Of a DNA stretch of 64,000 bases, positions 43,676 to 52,916 are shown piece by piece. This DNA is from Chloroflexota bacterium (lineage in GTDB: Bacteria; Chloroflexota; Anaerolineae; 4572-78; J111). A program made the translations under genes and the position numbers. How positions within the stretch are numbered: the first letter of the stretch is position 1; every line of letters begins with the position of its first letter. The stretch spans positions 1 through 64,000 of the forward strand of contig BOKF01000005.1 of NCBI GenBank assembly GCA_016860845.1, written 5' to 3'. A model generated the notes under the pieces. It did no database searches. It was not told the DNA's origin and saw only the letters and a list, made by a program, of their open reading frames with translations.

Positions 43676-45097
43676 ATGACCCCGGAAGAATTTCGAGCCT
43701 TTGGCTACCAAATCGTTGACTGGATTGCCGGCTATCGTACTCGGGTGGCTGAGTACCCCGTCATGTCAACCGTTGAACCGGGAGAGACGCGGACCAAGCT
43801 GCCGGCTGCCCCCCCTGACTCCGCCGAGTCTTTTGCCGCTATTTTGGACGATATGGACCGGATCATTTTGCCCGGTCTCTCCCACTGGAATCATCCCTCC
43901 TTTTTTGGCTACTTCCCGGCCAACAGCAGCCTGGCCTCAGTCCTGGGTGATTATCTCAGCTCCGGCCTGGGAGTTTTGGGGCTGAACTGGCAGGCCAGCC
44001 CGGCCCTGACCGAGCTTGAGGAGGTTGTGACCGACTGGATGCGCCAAATGCTGGGCTTGTCGGAAAATTGGAGTGGCGTCATTCAGGATACCGCCTCGAC
44101 CTCCACCCTGGTGGCCCTGTTATGCGCCCGCGAGTGGGCGACCGACCACGGCCAAACTCGCGGTGGACTTCAGGCTGAAGCAGCCCCGCTGGTTGTCTAC
44201 ACTTCCACCCAAAGCCACAGCTCGGTGGAGAAAGCGGCCCTCCTGGCCGGTTTTGGCCGCGATAATGTGCGCGCGATTGAGACCGACGAGACTTTCGCCA
44301 TGCGGGTTGACCTGCTGGAGCAGGCCATCTTGACCGATCTCCGGCAGGGCCGCCAGCCCTGTGCGGTGGTAGCCACGATCGGCACCACCGCCACCACCGC
44401 AATTGATCCCCTCGCCGCCATTGCCGCAATAACCCGGCAGCATAACCTCTGGCTTCACGTGGACACGGCCATGGCTGGCTCGGCCATGATTTTGCCGGAA
44501 TGTCGCTGGATGTGGCAGGGCATCGAAGAGGCCGACTCGCTGGTGCTCAACCCACACAAGTGGCTGGGCGCTGTCTTCGATAATTCGCTGTTCTACGTGC
44601 GCGATCCCCAGCATCTCATTCGGGTCATGTCCACCAACCCCAGCTATTTGCAGACTTCTGTTGACGCCCACGCACAAGTGAAGAATTTTCGCGATTGGGG
44701 CATCCCCCTGGGCCGGCGGTTTCGCGCCCTGAAACTGTGGTGCCTGATCCGCGAGCAGGGTCTGAGCGGGCTGCAAAAACGGCTGCGCCGGGACCTGGCC
44801 AACACCCAGTGGTTAGTCCAAGAGGTGGATGCTACACCTCACTGGGAACGCCTGGCTCCGGTCCCGCTGCAAACGGTCTGTGTTCGCCACACCCCGCCGG
44901 GGTTAAGCGGCGACGCCCTGGACCGGCACACCCTGACCTGGGTAGGCCAGCTCAACCAGAGCGGTGCCGCCTATCTGACCCCGGCCAGGTTAGCCGGCCG
45001 CTGGATGGTGCGGGTTTCAATTGGAGCCGAACCCACTGAGTTGGAGCATGTTCGGGCTTTGTGGGCGCGCATGCAAAGCGAAGCGGAACAGTTCTGA
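43676..45097 (+). CDS. PLP-dependent aromatic amino acid decarboxylase family
   Basis: A 473-aa group II decarboxylase. The PLP-binding Lys is in LNPHKWLG (K295), with HVDTAMAGSA upstream (cofactor Asp), GVIQDTASTSTLVALLCAR and HWNHPSFFGYFPANSS in the N-terminal part. Length and motifs match aromatic L-amino acid decarboxylases, which make amines such as tyramine, tryptamine or phenethylamine; phenylacetaldehyde synthase-type variants cannot be excluded. AAGGAG precedes the ATG. The neighbouring gamma-glutamylation-type gene may act on the amine product. Confidence 0.9.
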   Translation: MTPEEFRAFGYQIVDWIAGYRTRVAEYPVMSTVEPGETRTKLPAAPPDSAESFAAILDDMDRIILPGLSHWNHPSFFGYFPANSSLASVLGDYLSSGLGVLGLNWQASPALTELEEVVTDWMRQMLGLSENWSGVIQDTASTSTLVALLCAREWATDHGQTRGGLQAEAAPLVVYTSTQSHSSVEKAALLAGFGRDNVRAIETDETFAMRVDLLEQAILTDLRQGRQPCAVVATIGTTATTAIDPLAAIAAITRQHNLWLHVDTAMAGSAMILPECRWMWQGIEEADSLVLNPHKWLGAVFDNSLFYVRDPQHLIRVMSTNPSYLQTSVDAHAQVKNFRDWGIPLGRRFRALKLWCLIREQGLSGLQKRLRRDLANTQWLVQEVDATPHWERLAPVPLQTVCVRHTPPGLSGDALDRHTLTWVGQLNQSGAAYLTPARLAGRWMVRVSIGAEPTELEHVRALWARMQSEAEQF

Positions 45098-45194
45098 GCC
45101 GGGCGAGAAGGGGGAGCCGGATGGAGTGACTCGGAGTTTTGGACTGCACCACCTTAAAGGCTGGCTGTTGAAATGAGAATTGAAGGTGATAACG

Positions 45195-46478
45195 ATGGCA
45201 GTTTATAAACGAATTCGGGCGCTCTTTCCGGATCACCTGGGGTTGGCGCGCGGCAAATACCTGCCCAGCCGCTATGCCGAGCGAGGGACGCGGCACTCCA
45301 TTAGCCTGTTTGCCCTGGCTTATGACCGCTCGATGTCGCCTGCGCCGGGGGCGATGCTGTTTGAGGGTCTGCCGGATTGCGAACTGGTCTTTTCGATGGA
45401 AGAAGTCAGGCCCTGCTGGGAAGCTGATACCGGCGTTGTCGTCGGCGATTTGTATTTTCGGGGGGAGCCACTGGCGATTTCCCCTCGCCACACCCTGCAC
45501 CGGGCGGTTAACGATTGGGAGCGCCTGGGTTATCGGGCCAAGGTTGGCATTGAGCTGGAAGCGTACATTATGCAGCCGGACGGCAGCGGCGGCTGGACCG
45601 AATGGAATACCCCCGGCGCGTACGTTTATGGGACCGGGAGGGTGGTTGATCCCCTTGGTCTATTTGATGAAATTATGGCCACCGCCGACCGCTGCGGCCT
45701 GCCGGTCGAGGCGATCAATTCCGAGTATGACACCCCCCAGTTTGAACTCACCCTGGCCTTCAAAGATGCGCTGGAGGCAATTGACAACATCTTTTTGTTC
45801 AAGCTGATGGCCCGTGAGGTCGCCGCCCGGCATGGCCTGCTGTTGACTTATATGGGCAAGCCCTTTGAAGGGCGCAGCGGCAGCGGTTTTCACACCAATT
45901 TCTCTCTCCAGGACAGCCAGGGCGGCAATGCCTTCGCCGATCCGCGGGTGGAGGATGGCCTGTCCAAACTGGCCCACGAGTGCATCGCCGGTATCCTCGA
46001 GCATCACGAAGGCATGACCGCCCTCTGCGCCCCGACGGTCAACGCCTACAAACGCCTGCGGCCCGGCCAACTGGCGGGGTATTGGGCCAACTGGGGCTAC
46101 GACCACCGCGGCGTCACCGTCCGCGTGCCGGCCGACCGGGGCGCGGCCACCCGGCTGGAACACCGCATGAGCGACGGCGCAGCCAATCCCTACCTGGCTA
46201 CAGCTACCGTTTTACAAGCAGCCCGGCTCGGCGTGATCAATGCCCTCACCCCGCCGCCCGCCGAAAAACAGGACTGCATCGAAAACCAGAGCACTAACCG
46301 CCACACTCCCGATGATCTCAACCAGGCCCTGAATGCCCTGGAAGCGGATACAGCGCTGGTGCAGGCTATCGGTCCGGAGGTTGGCGCTAACTTCGTCGCC
46401 GTCAAGCGAGTCGAGTGGGAAAAATTTGCCTCGGCCATCACCGATTGGGAACGCCGCTACTACCTACCGTTCCTGTAG
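45195..46478 (+). CDS. Glutamine synthetase-like gamma-glutamyl ligase (PuuA/GlnA-type)
   Basis: A 427-aa ATP-dependent ligase of the GS fold, lacking part of the standard N-terminal domain signature. Metal and glutamate-binding motifs are GIELEAYIM, INSEYDTPQFEL and GSGFHTNFS, and the ATP/phosphate loop part is RVPADRGAATRLEHRMSDGAANPYL. ATG 45195 is set by GAAGGTGAT 7 nt upstream rather than TTG 45180. Such proteins often join glutamate to amines, as PuuA does with putrescine. The decarboxylase before it and the PuuD-like fragment after it support an amine gamma-glutamylation role, but true glutamine synthesis is not excluded. Confidence 0.82.
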   Translation: MAVYKRIRALFPDHLGLARGKYLPSRYAERGTRHSISLFALAYDRSMSPAPGAMLFEGLPDCELVFSMEEVRPCWEADTGVVVGDLYFRGEPLAISPRHTLHRAVNDWERLGYRAKVGIELEAYIMQPDGSGGWTEWNTPGAYVYGTGRVVDPLGLFDEIMATADRCGLPVEAINSEYDTPQFELTLAFKDALEAIDNIFLFKLMAREVAARHGLLLTYMGKPFEGRSGSGFHTNFSLQDSQGGNAFADPRVEDGLSKLAHECIAGILEHHEGMTALCAPTVNAYKRLRPGQLAGYWANWGYDHRGVTVRVPADRGAATRLEHRMSDGAANPYLATATVLQAARLGVINALTPPPAEKQDCIENQSTNRHTPDDLNQALNALEADTALVQAIGPEVGANFVAVKRVEWEKFASAITDWERRYYLPFL

Positions 46479-46579
46479 TAAACGGGGCCTGACCGCCGAC
46501 TGCCGGCCCCAGACCGCTGCAAATCGGTCTTGGTGGTCGCCAGTCCAGGGCATGTTCAAAGTGGCTTGACAATGTATCT

Positions 46580-46729
46580 ATGGGCACCGCATCGCCGTCT
46601 TTGATCGGCATTACCACCTATCACCGCAACGAGAATAACATTTTCATCCTCCCTGCCAAATACGTGGACTCGATCCGGCGGGCCGGAGGGATTGGCCGAA
46701 GCGGCGAGACGTACCCGTTCCCAGGCTAA
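46580..46729 (+). pseudogene. N-terminal remnant of a PuuD-like gamma-glutamyl hydrolase
   Basis: A 49-codon open frame reads SLIGITTYHRNENNIFILP then AKYVDSIRRAGG, the N-terminus of class I glutamine amidotransferase-like hydrolases (peptidase C26, PuuD), which remove gamma-glutamyl groups. After RRAGG the family pattern (PVLLPP) is lost and a stop follows (46727). The nucleophile Cys and the rest are absent. It directly follows the GS-like gene, as in puu gene clusters. The remaining 160 bp before the next gene hold no gene that I can see. Confidence 0.7.
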
Positions 46730-46889
46730 GAGTTAAGTTCAGGCCCGGGGCAAAACACGGTTTTTGGGGACTGCCGGTTTTCCTTTCAATGTTTTCAGTG
46801 ATATTCTAGAAACCGGCTTAGAACAAGCCCGGGTTGCCGGCAGACCGGAAAACGGCTAAGAAGAATTTGAGGCTAAAGGAACATTTTTT

Positions 46890-47723
46890 ATGAGAATCGA
46901 CTCACACCAACATTTCTGGCATTTCAATCCGGCGGAGTACGGCTGGATGACCGACTCGATGCCCATCTTGAAAAAAGATTTCCTGCCGGAAGATTTGGCC
47001 CCTCTGCTGGAGCAGGCCGGGCTTCAAGGAACGGTCGCGGTGCAGGCCCGCCAGAATTTGCAGGAAACCGAGTGGCTGCTGGAGTTGGCCGGTCAGCATG
47101 ATTTCATCAAGGGGGTGGTTGGCTGGGTTGACTTAAGATCCCCCCAGGTCAGGTCGCAACTGGAAAGTTACACCCGCCATCCCAAACTAAAAGGGGTCCG
47201 GCACGTCGTTCATGATGAACCGGATGATTACTTCATGCTGCTGCCCGAATTCCTGGCCGGTCTGGCCCTGCTGGCTGGGCTTAATTTGACGTACGATCTG
47301 CTGCTTTTCCCCAAACACCTGCCGGTAGCGGTTGAGGTGGTCAAACAATTCCCGGATCAGAGATTCGTGGTGGACCATATTGCCAAACCCTTCATCAGGG
47401 CTAGAACTATTTCACCCTGGGACAGCGACATGCGGGAGCTGGCTAAATTTGAAAACGTCTATTGCAAAGTTTCGGGGATGGTGACGGAAGCAAGCTGGAG
47501 ACAATGGGCGGCGGCAGATTTCTACCCCTACCTTGATATCGTCTTTGACTGTTTTGGCCCCGATCGGCTCATGTTCGGTTCTGATTGGCCGGTCTGCACT
47601 CTATCCGGCGCGTATGCCGACGTTGCCCAGATTGTACAAGAGTACCTTCAGCAGTTTCCAGGCGAGAGTCAGGAAAAAATTCTGGGCCGGAATGCCATTA
47701 AGTTCTACAACCTTACGGATTAA
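46890..47723 (+). CDS. Amidohydrolase-2 family lactonase-type enzyme
   Basis: A 277-aa TIM-barrel metal hydrolase. It has the N-terminal HxH metal motif RIDSHQHFWHF, VVDHIAKPFI, and the C-terminal MFGSDWPVC with the catalytic Asp. The family is typified by L-fucono- and L-rhamnono-lactonases, so a sugar lactone is the likely substrate. No sugar dehydrogenase is adjacent. Complete; it converges on hypE, with a shared bidirectional terminator between them. Confidence 0.85.
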   Translation: MRIDSHQHFWHFNPAEYGWMTDSMPILKKDFLPEDLAPLLEQAGLQGTVAVQARQNLQETEWLLELAGQHDFIKGVVGWVDLRSPQVRSQLESYTRHPKLKGVRHVVHDEPDDYFMLLPEFLAGLALLAGLNLTYDLLLFPKHLPVAVEVVKQFPDQRFVVDHIAKPFIRARTISPWDSDMRELAKFENVYCKVSGMVTEASWRQWAAADFYPYLDIVFDCFGPDRLMFGSDWPVCTLSGAYADVAQIVQEYLQQFPGESQEKILGRNAIKFYNLTD

Positions 47724-47759
47724 AAGACCACAGAGGCTTCAAAAATCTCTGCGGTCTTT
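47723..47759. terminator. Bidirectional terminator between amidohydrolase and hypE
   Basis: Arms AAAGACCACAGAG / CTCTGCGGTCTTT (one mismatch), 11-nt loop. It serves both converging genes and resembles the intragenic palindrome at 17960. Confidence 0.75.
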
Positions 47760-47771
47760 CCCACACGGGGG

Positions 47772-48830
47772 TCAACAAATGCGAGGAAGCTGCTCGCCGA
47801 TTTGCATGGCGACCACGCGGGTACCGCCGATGCCGGTGCGGGCCACCAGCATGCCCGGATGCTGCTCGACCACCCGCCCGATGACAGCCGCTTGTTTACC
47901 CAGGGGATGCCCCTGCATAGCCGCTAGAACGGCGTCGGCGCTGCCGGGCGGCACAATGGCGATCAGCTTGCCTTCGTTAGCGACGAAGATAGGATCCATG
48001 CCCAGCAGCTCGCAGGCCGAACGAACCGCTGGCTTGACCGGGATTTTGTTTTCGTCAATCTGAATCCCAACCCCGGAACGCTGGGCAATTTCGTTGAGCG
48101 AGGAAGCCACCCCGCCGCGGGTGGGGTCACGCAGGACGTGAATGGCCGGGCTGACCGCGAGCATCGCCGCCACCAGGCCGTTGAGCGCCGCCGTGTCGCT
48201 TTCAATCGTCGTCTCGAACTCCAGCCCTTCGCGCACGCTCATAATCGCCATGCCGTGATCGCCAATCGTGCCGCTGAGCAGGACGGCATCCCCCGGTTTG
48301 GCCTGGTGCGGCCCAATCTCCAGCCCATCGGGGACCAGCCCAATGCCGCTGGTGTTGATGTAAACGCCGTCGCCGTGCCCCTTGTCTACCACCTTGGTAT
48401 CGCCGGTGACCAGCAGGACCCCGGCCGCCTGGGCCGCGGCGGCCATGCTGTCCACAATCCGGCCCAGCGTGTCCAGCGGCAGTCCCTCTTCCAGGATAAA
48501 GCCGGCGCTCAGGTAGAGTGGCCTGGCCCCGCTCATGCTGATGTCGTTGACCGTGCCGTTGATGGCTAACTCGCCAATGTTGCCGCCGGGGAAAAAGAGG
48601 GGCCGGACAACAAACGAGTCGGTGGACATAGCCAGGCGCGCGCCGTTGAGGCTGAGGATGGTCGAGTCGCCCAGGTTGCTCAGCAGGTCGTTTTGAAAAG
48701 CGGGCAGAAAAAGATGTTCGATCAGTTCGGCGGATAATTTGCCGCCACCGCCGTGGCCCAGAATAATGTTAGGATGGTCGCGCAGGGGTAAAGGACAGCT
48801 CCAACCTTCAAAATTCAAATTGTTCGTCAT
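47772..48830 (-). CDS. hypE: Hydrogenase maturation protein HypE
   Basis: A 352-aa carbamoyl dehydratase that turns the HypF-made thiocarbamate on its C-terminal Cys into the cyanide ligand of the [NiFe] site. ATP-binding GHGGGGKLSAELIEHLF, AINGTVNDISMSGARP, LRDPTRGGVASSLNE and the essential C-terminal PRIC are all there. ATG 48830 has AAGGTAG upstream; a longer frame to 48950 would run into the hypD gap without a site. Last gene of hypF-C-D-E on this strand. Confidence 0.95.
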   Translation of the reverse strand: MTNNLNFEGWSCPLPLRDHPNIILGHGGGGKLSAELIEHLFLPAFQNDLLSNLGDSTILSLNGARLAMSTDSFVVRPLFFPGGNIGELAINGTVNDISMSGARPLYLSAGFILEEGLPLDTLGRIVDSMAAAAQAAGVLLVTGDTKVVDKGHGDGVYINTSGIGLVPDGLEIGPHQAKPGDAVLLSGTIGDHGMAIMSVREGLEFETTIESDTAALNGLVAAMLAVSPAIHVLRDPTRGGVASSLNEIAQRSGVGIQIDENKIPVKPAVRSACELLGMDPIFVANEGKLIAIVPPGSADAVLAAMQGHPLGKQAAVIGRVVEQHPGMLVARTGIGGTRVVAMQIGEQLPRIC

Positions 48831-48847
48831 ATCTACCTTGCTTGGCC

Positions 48848-48875
48848 GGAGTGTCAAAGTGTACTTTGACACTCC
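48848..48875. repeat. Simple form of the hyp-cluster structured repeat
   Basis: Perfect 12-bp arms GGAGTGTCAAAG / CTTTGACACTCC with loop TGTA, between hypE and hypD. It shares its arms with the 50-bp repeats at 50286 and 50375, from which the second hairpin is missing. Confidence 0.85.
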
Positions 48876-48885
48876 GCAATTCTTT

Positions 48886-50004
48886 CTAAACCGCGTCGGC
48901 CACCAGAGAGTCCAAGGAAATAAAACGACCGTACTGGAAGTAGGCCGCACAGGCGCCCTCGCTGGAGACCATGGTTGCGCCTAACGGGTTGCGTGGGGTA
49001 CATTCTTTGCCAAAAGCGGGGCATTCATTCGGCTTGATCAGCCCCTGTAACACTTCCCCGCTGCGGCAGAGCGGCGACTCCTGGGTGCGGATATCGGCCA
49101 GGGTGAAGCGCTGGGTCGCATCAAAGTCGCGGTAGGCGTCGCTCAATTCCCAGCCGCTGTAAGGAATTTCGCCGATGCCGCGCCATTTGCGATGCGAGAC
49201 GACAAACACATCTTGTAACATCTTTTGAGCGGCTGGATTGCCTTCGCGCCGCACGGCCCGCTCGTAGGCATTTTCCACTTCGCCGCGGCCCTCTTCCAAC
49301 TGCCGCACCGCCCGCCGGATCCCTTCCAGAACATCGAGCGGCTCAAAGCCGGTGACGACAATCGGCACGTGATACTTTTCGGCCAGCGGCTCATACTCCC
49401 AGTAGCCCATCACGCTGCAAACGTGACCGGCCGCCAGGAAGGCCTGCACCCGGTTGGTCGGCGAACTCATGATCGCTTCGATGGCCGGCGGAACAAGCAC
49501 GTGCGAGACCAGCATGGAGAAATTCTTCAGGCCCTGCTGCCTGGCCTGGAAAACGGCCATGGCGTTAGCCGGAGCGGTAGTTTCAAAGCCAATCCCAAAA
49601 AAGACGACCTCTCGCTCCGGATTCTCGCGGGCAATTTTCACCGCATCCAGTGGGGAATAGACGATGCGCACGTCGCCGCCTTCACTTTTGACCCGGAAAA
49701 GGTCTTTGCTGCTGCCCGGCACGCGCAGCATATCGCCGAAAGAGCAGAAAATGACCCCCGGCAGGGAAGCAATGGCCAGCGCTTTATCAATCATCTCCAG
49801 CGGGGTTACGCAGACCGGGCAGCCCGGCCCGTGAATCAGCTCGATCGTTTCCGGCAGCAGTTGGTCAATGCCGTTGCGGATGATCGAGTGGGTTTGCCCG
49901 CCGCAGACTTCCATCATGACCCACTTGCGGCTGGCCGTCTGGCGGATCTCCTCCAGCAGTTTACGGGCTAATTCGGCGTCACGATATTCGTCCAGATATT
50001 TCAT
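48886..50004 (-). CDS. hypD: Hydrogenase maturation protein HypD
   Basis: A 372-aa iron-sulfur scaffold protein that, with HypC, holds the Fe(CN)2CO unit. Conserved motifs: [27 protein letters not shown] and [22 protein letters not shown], and C-terminal cluster cysteines in [27 protein letters not shown]. The start codon overlaps the hypC stop (ATGA). Complete by family length. Confidence 0.96.
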   Translation of the reverse strand: MKYLDEYRDAELARKLLEEIRQTASRKWVMMEVCGGQTHSIIRNGIDQLLPETIELIHGPGCPVCVTPLEMIDKALAIASLPGVIFCSFGDMLRVPGSSKDLFRVKSEGGDVRIVYSPLDAVKIARENPEREVVFFGIGFETTAPANAMAVFQARQQGLKNFSMLVSHVLVPPAIEAIMSSPTNRVQAFLAAGHVCSVMGYWEYEPLAEKYHVPIVVTGFEPLDVLEGIRRAVRQLEEGRGEVENAYERAVRREGNPAAQKMLQDVFVVSHRKWRGIGEIPYSGWELSDAYRDFDATQRFTLADIRTQESPLCRSGEVLQGLIKPNECPAFGKECTPRNPLGATMVSSEGACAAYFQYGRFISLDSLVADAV

Positions 50005-50255
50005 GGCTCCTCGACATGCAGTTCTTCTTCCAAACGGCCCATCTCTTGAAAGAGGGCCAGGGTTTCTTTGGCCGACTCTTCGTCCAGCCGGGTAATGGCA
50101 AAGCCAACGTGGACGATGGTATAATCGCCCACCTCAAGTTCGGGCAAATAGGCCAGGCAGACTTCCTTTTGAATGCCGTCAAAATCCACCTTGCCCATGC
50201 GGGCGCCGTGTTGTTCATAAATTTCCATTATTTTTCCGGGAATGCCCAGACACAT
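50001..50255 (-). CDS. hypC: Hydrogenase assembly chaperone HypC
   Basis: An 84-aa chaperone. The start is placed at ATG 50255 because the mature protein must begin M-C ([12 protein letters not shown]); Cys2 binds iron. GGAGGTG is about 7 nt upstream; the longer frame to 50273 would bury Cys2. It carries [21 protein letters not shown]. Overlaps hypD by 4 nt. Confidence 0.95.
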   Translation of the reverse strand: MCLGIPGKIMEIYEQHGARMGKVDFDGIQKEVCLAYLPELEVGDYTIVHVGFAITRLDEESAKETLALFQEMGRLEEELHVEEP

Positions 50256-50285
50256 AGAACACCTCCATAACAATTGTTAGAAAAA

Positions 50286-50424
50286 GGAGTGTCAAAGCTG
50301 TGCTTTGACATGCAAAAGCAGAGCTTTTGCGCTCCAAAAATACGACCATTCATCGGACTTGCATCGCGCCGATGGGAGTGTCAAAGCATAGCTTTGACAT
50401 GCAAAAGCAGAACTTTTGCACTCC
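50286..50424. repeat. Two copies of a structured 50-bp repeat between hypF and hypC
   Basis: Copies at 50286-50335 and 50375-50424 differ at 5 of 50 positions. Each starts GGAGTG, ends CACTCC or CGCTCC (complementary ends), and holds two hairpins: GTCAAAGC / GCTTTGAC and GCAAAAG / CTTTTGC. Folded, each gives a three-way, clover-like structure. Between the copies is a near-duplicate of the hypF 3' end (GCATCGCGCCGAT at 50361-50373 and 50441-50453). Confidence 0.85.
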
Positions 50425-50429
50425 AGATT

Positions 50430-52802
50430 TTAGCGGACGTGCATCGCGCCGATAACAGCCTGCCCCAAAGCCAACCCGCCATCGTTGGGCGGAACGCGGC
50501 GGTGGGTTAAGACGGTAAAGTCATGGCCTTGCAGCCGGCCGGTCGCCAGTTTCAAGAGAGTGGTATTCTGGAAAACGCCGCCGCTTAAGGCCACCCGGTT
50601 CAAGCCGGTCTGCCGGCGCCGGCGCAGACTTAGCTGTACGATCAAATCAGCCGCCGCGTTGTGAAATTTGGCCGCAACCACCGCTGCGGGCAGGCCGGCC
50701 AGCACATCGGCGGCAACGGCCCGAATGACCGGAGCAGCATCAAACTGGCTGCCCTCAAACTCGAAGGCATAGCCGGTTTCAATCCCCGGCGCAGCCAGGG
50801 CTTCAAACTCGATGGCTGCCTGCGCCTCGTAGGTAACGGTCTGGCGCACCCCGGCCAGCGAGGCGACGGCATCGAACAAACGGCCAAAACTGCTGGTCGG
50901 CACGGCGTTCAAACCGGTTTCCAGTTGGCGTTTGATGACGCGCTGCTCCACCTCCGGGCAGGCTGCGACACAAGGCAGCCGGTCATCCCAGGGCAAACCT
51001 GCCGCCTCTAAGTGGGCCAGGGCCAGGCGGTAAGGCCGCTTCACCGCCGCGTCCCCCCCAACCAGCGCCGTATATTTCAAATGGGCGGCGCGTTCAAAGC
51101 CACGATAATCGGCGATGAAGACTTCACCCCCCCAAACAGCACCGTCGAGGCCGTAGCCGGTCCCGTCGAAGCTGAAACCGATTACCGGCTCCGTGCCATC
51201 CAATTGATGTTCGGCCATCACCGCCGCGACGTGCGCATGATGATGCTGCACCTCTACCAGCGGCAGGCCGTTGGCATGTTCCTGCGCCCAGCGGGTCGAG
51301 AGATAGCCCGGATGCATGTCGCAGGCAATTAATTCCGGCTCAACCCGGAAAACATGCTTGAAGTGGGCCACGGCCTGCCCAAACGCCGCCATTGTTTCCA
51401 GATTCTCCATGTCGCCGATGTGCTGGCTCATAAAAGCGTATTCATCCTTGGTCAGGCAGAAGGTGCTTTTCAACTCGCCGCCGACGGCCAGGGTCGAGGG
51501 AAGAGGCAGCGGCAGTTTGACCGGGAACGGCGCATACCCCCGCGAGCGGCGGAGCGGCAGTTCCGCTCCCTGGAAAAGCCGGATCACCGAGTCGTCACAG
51601 CGGGCGTAAATGTCGCGGTTGTGGAACAGGAAAGCATCCACCAGATGGGACAGACGCTCGTGAGCCTCGGCGTTATCCTTGACAATCGGCTCATCGGCGT
51701 GGTTAGCCGAAGTCATGATGAGAATTTTGGATTTACGATTTTCGATTTTCGATTTTCGATTTTGGCTATCTGTTTCAGCGTTGGCCTTTTCCTCAGGCAG
51801 CGTATTCAGGAGCAGGTAATGGAGTGGAGTGTAGGGCAGCATGACGCCGATGTAGGGGTTGCCGGGGGCGATGAATTCGGAGAGGTGGCTATTCGGTTTT
51901 TTGCGCAAAAGGAGAATGGGACGCTCCTTGCTCGAAAGCAGGGTTTCTTCCTCGGCGGAGAGTTCGGCGAATTGGCGGATGGTTTCGACATCAGGAGCCA
52001 TGACGGCAAAAGGTTTATCTACCCGGCCTTTGCGCTGGCGCAGTGTTTGCACCGCTTCGTCATTGGCCGCATCACAAGCCAGGTGAAAGCCGCCGAGACC
52101 CTTGACGGCGACAATTTTGCCTGCCGCCAATAACTGCTGGGCGGCCTGTAAGGCGTTGTCTTTTACTAGGGAGTGGAAATCAGGATTAAGAGGCTGGAGA
52201 TGAGGGTTAAGTTCTAACCAAAGCTGCGGCCCGCAGACCGGGCAGGCATTGGGCTGGGCGTGAAAGCGCCGGTCGAGTGGGTTCTCGTATTCGGCCCGGC
52301 AGACCGGGCACATGGTAAAACCGGCCATGGTGGTGTAAGACCGGTCGTAGGGAATATCTTGAATGATGGTGAAGCGCGGCCCACAGTTGGTGCAGTTTAT
52401 AAAAGGATAACGGTAGCGGCGGTCAGCGGGATCGAACAACTCGCGCAAACAATCGTTACACAGGCAGATATCCGGCGAAATCAAGGTGTTAACCGAGGCT
52501 TCGGCCTGGCTGTTGACAATGGTAAAGGTGGCATCGCCCCGAGCGGTCACTTTTTCGACCGCCACCCGCTCGATATGAGCCAGCGGCGGGGCTTGTCCAA
52601 GCAAATCCCGCTGGAAACCAATCAAGGCTGTCTCCGGCCCTTCGATTTCAATGAAAACACCGCCGCTGTGGTTGCCGACAAAGCCGGTCAATCCGTGGCG
52701 TGCGGCCAAGCCATAAACAAAGGGTCGAAACCCGACTCCTTGCACCACGCCGGTAACGGTCAGACGCCGACGTTCAAGAGGCTGAACATTCGTGAGTATC
52801 AT
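50430..52802 (-). CDS. hypF: Carbamoyltransferase HypF
   Basis: A 790-aa enzyme that moves the carbamoyl group from carbamoyl phosphate to HypE. In order: acylphosphatase domain (VTGVVQGVGFRPFVYGLA, residues about 15-32), zinc fingers (CLCNDC, CTNCGPRF, CPVCRAEY, CPVCG, about 108-190), YrdC-like domain (about 200-385, IMTSANHADEPIVKD), and Kae1-like domain (HHHAHVAAVMAEH, about 520-532; ALSGGVFQNTTLL). About 15 residues (NRKSKIENRKSKI) just before ILIMTSAN come from a tandem DNA repeat. First gene of the operon, behind a probable CRP/FNR-type promoter at 52917-52959. Confidence 0.95.
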   Translation of the reverse strand: MILTNVQPLERRRLTVTGVVQGVGFRPFVYGLAARHGLTGFVGNHSGGVFIEIEGPETALIGFQRDLLGQAPPLAHIERVAVEKVTARGDATFTIVNSQAEASVNTLISPDICLCNDCLRELFDPADRRYRYPFINCTNCGPRFTIIQDIPYDRSYTTMAGFTMCPVCRAEYENPLDRRFHAQPNACPVCGPQLWLELNPHLQPLNPDFHSLVKDNALQAAQQLLAAGKIVAVKGLGGFHLACDAANDEAVQTLRQRKGRVDKPFAVMAPDVETIRQFAELSAEEETLLSSKERPILLLRKKPNSHLSEFIAPGNPYIGVMLPYTPLHYLLLNTLPEEKANAETDSQNRKSKIENRKSKILIMTSANHADEPIVKDNAEAHERLSHLVDAFLFHNRDIYARCDDSVIRLFQGAELPLRRSRGYAPFPVKLPLPLPSTLAVGGELKSTFCLTKDEYAFMSQHIGDMENLETMAAFGQAVAHFKHVFRVEPELIACDMHPGYLSTRWAQEHANGLPLVEVQHHHAHVAAVMAEHQLDGTEPVIGFSFDGTGYGLDGAVWGGEVFIADYRGFERAAHLKYTALVGGDAAVKRPYRLALAHLEAAGLPWDDRLPCVAACPEVEQRVIKRQLETGLNAVPTSSFGRLFDAVASLAGVRQTVTYEAQAAIEFEALAAPGIETGYAFEFEGSQFDAAPVIRAVAADVLAGLPAAVVAAKFHNAAADLIVQLSLRRRRQTGLNRVALSGGVFQNTTLLKLATGRLQGHDFTVLTHRRVPPNDGGLALGQAVIGAMHVR
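51736..51763. repeat. Tandem heptamer repeat inside hypF
   Basis: Four perfect copies of CGATTTT. In the protein they encode a Lys/Arg/Asn/Ser-rich insert. Copy number may vary between strains; only multiples of three copies (21 bp) preserve the frame. Confidence 0.85.
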
Positions 52803-52916
52803 CCAAACAATTATCTTTCAATTTGCTGAGGCCGGGATTAAAAGAGTTGGGGATGATCCCCATGCAGTATTAAGCCCCCCAAAACCTATATAGAAGTTTA
52901 ACATCAATCAACAATA

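Noticed and set aside
50286..50424. CRISPR array
   Set aside because: Only two units, each internally palindromic, separated by a duplicated gene end rather than unique spacers, and no cas genes.
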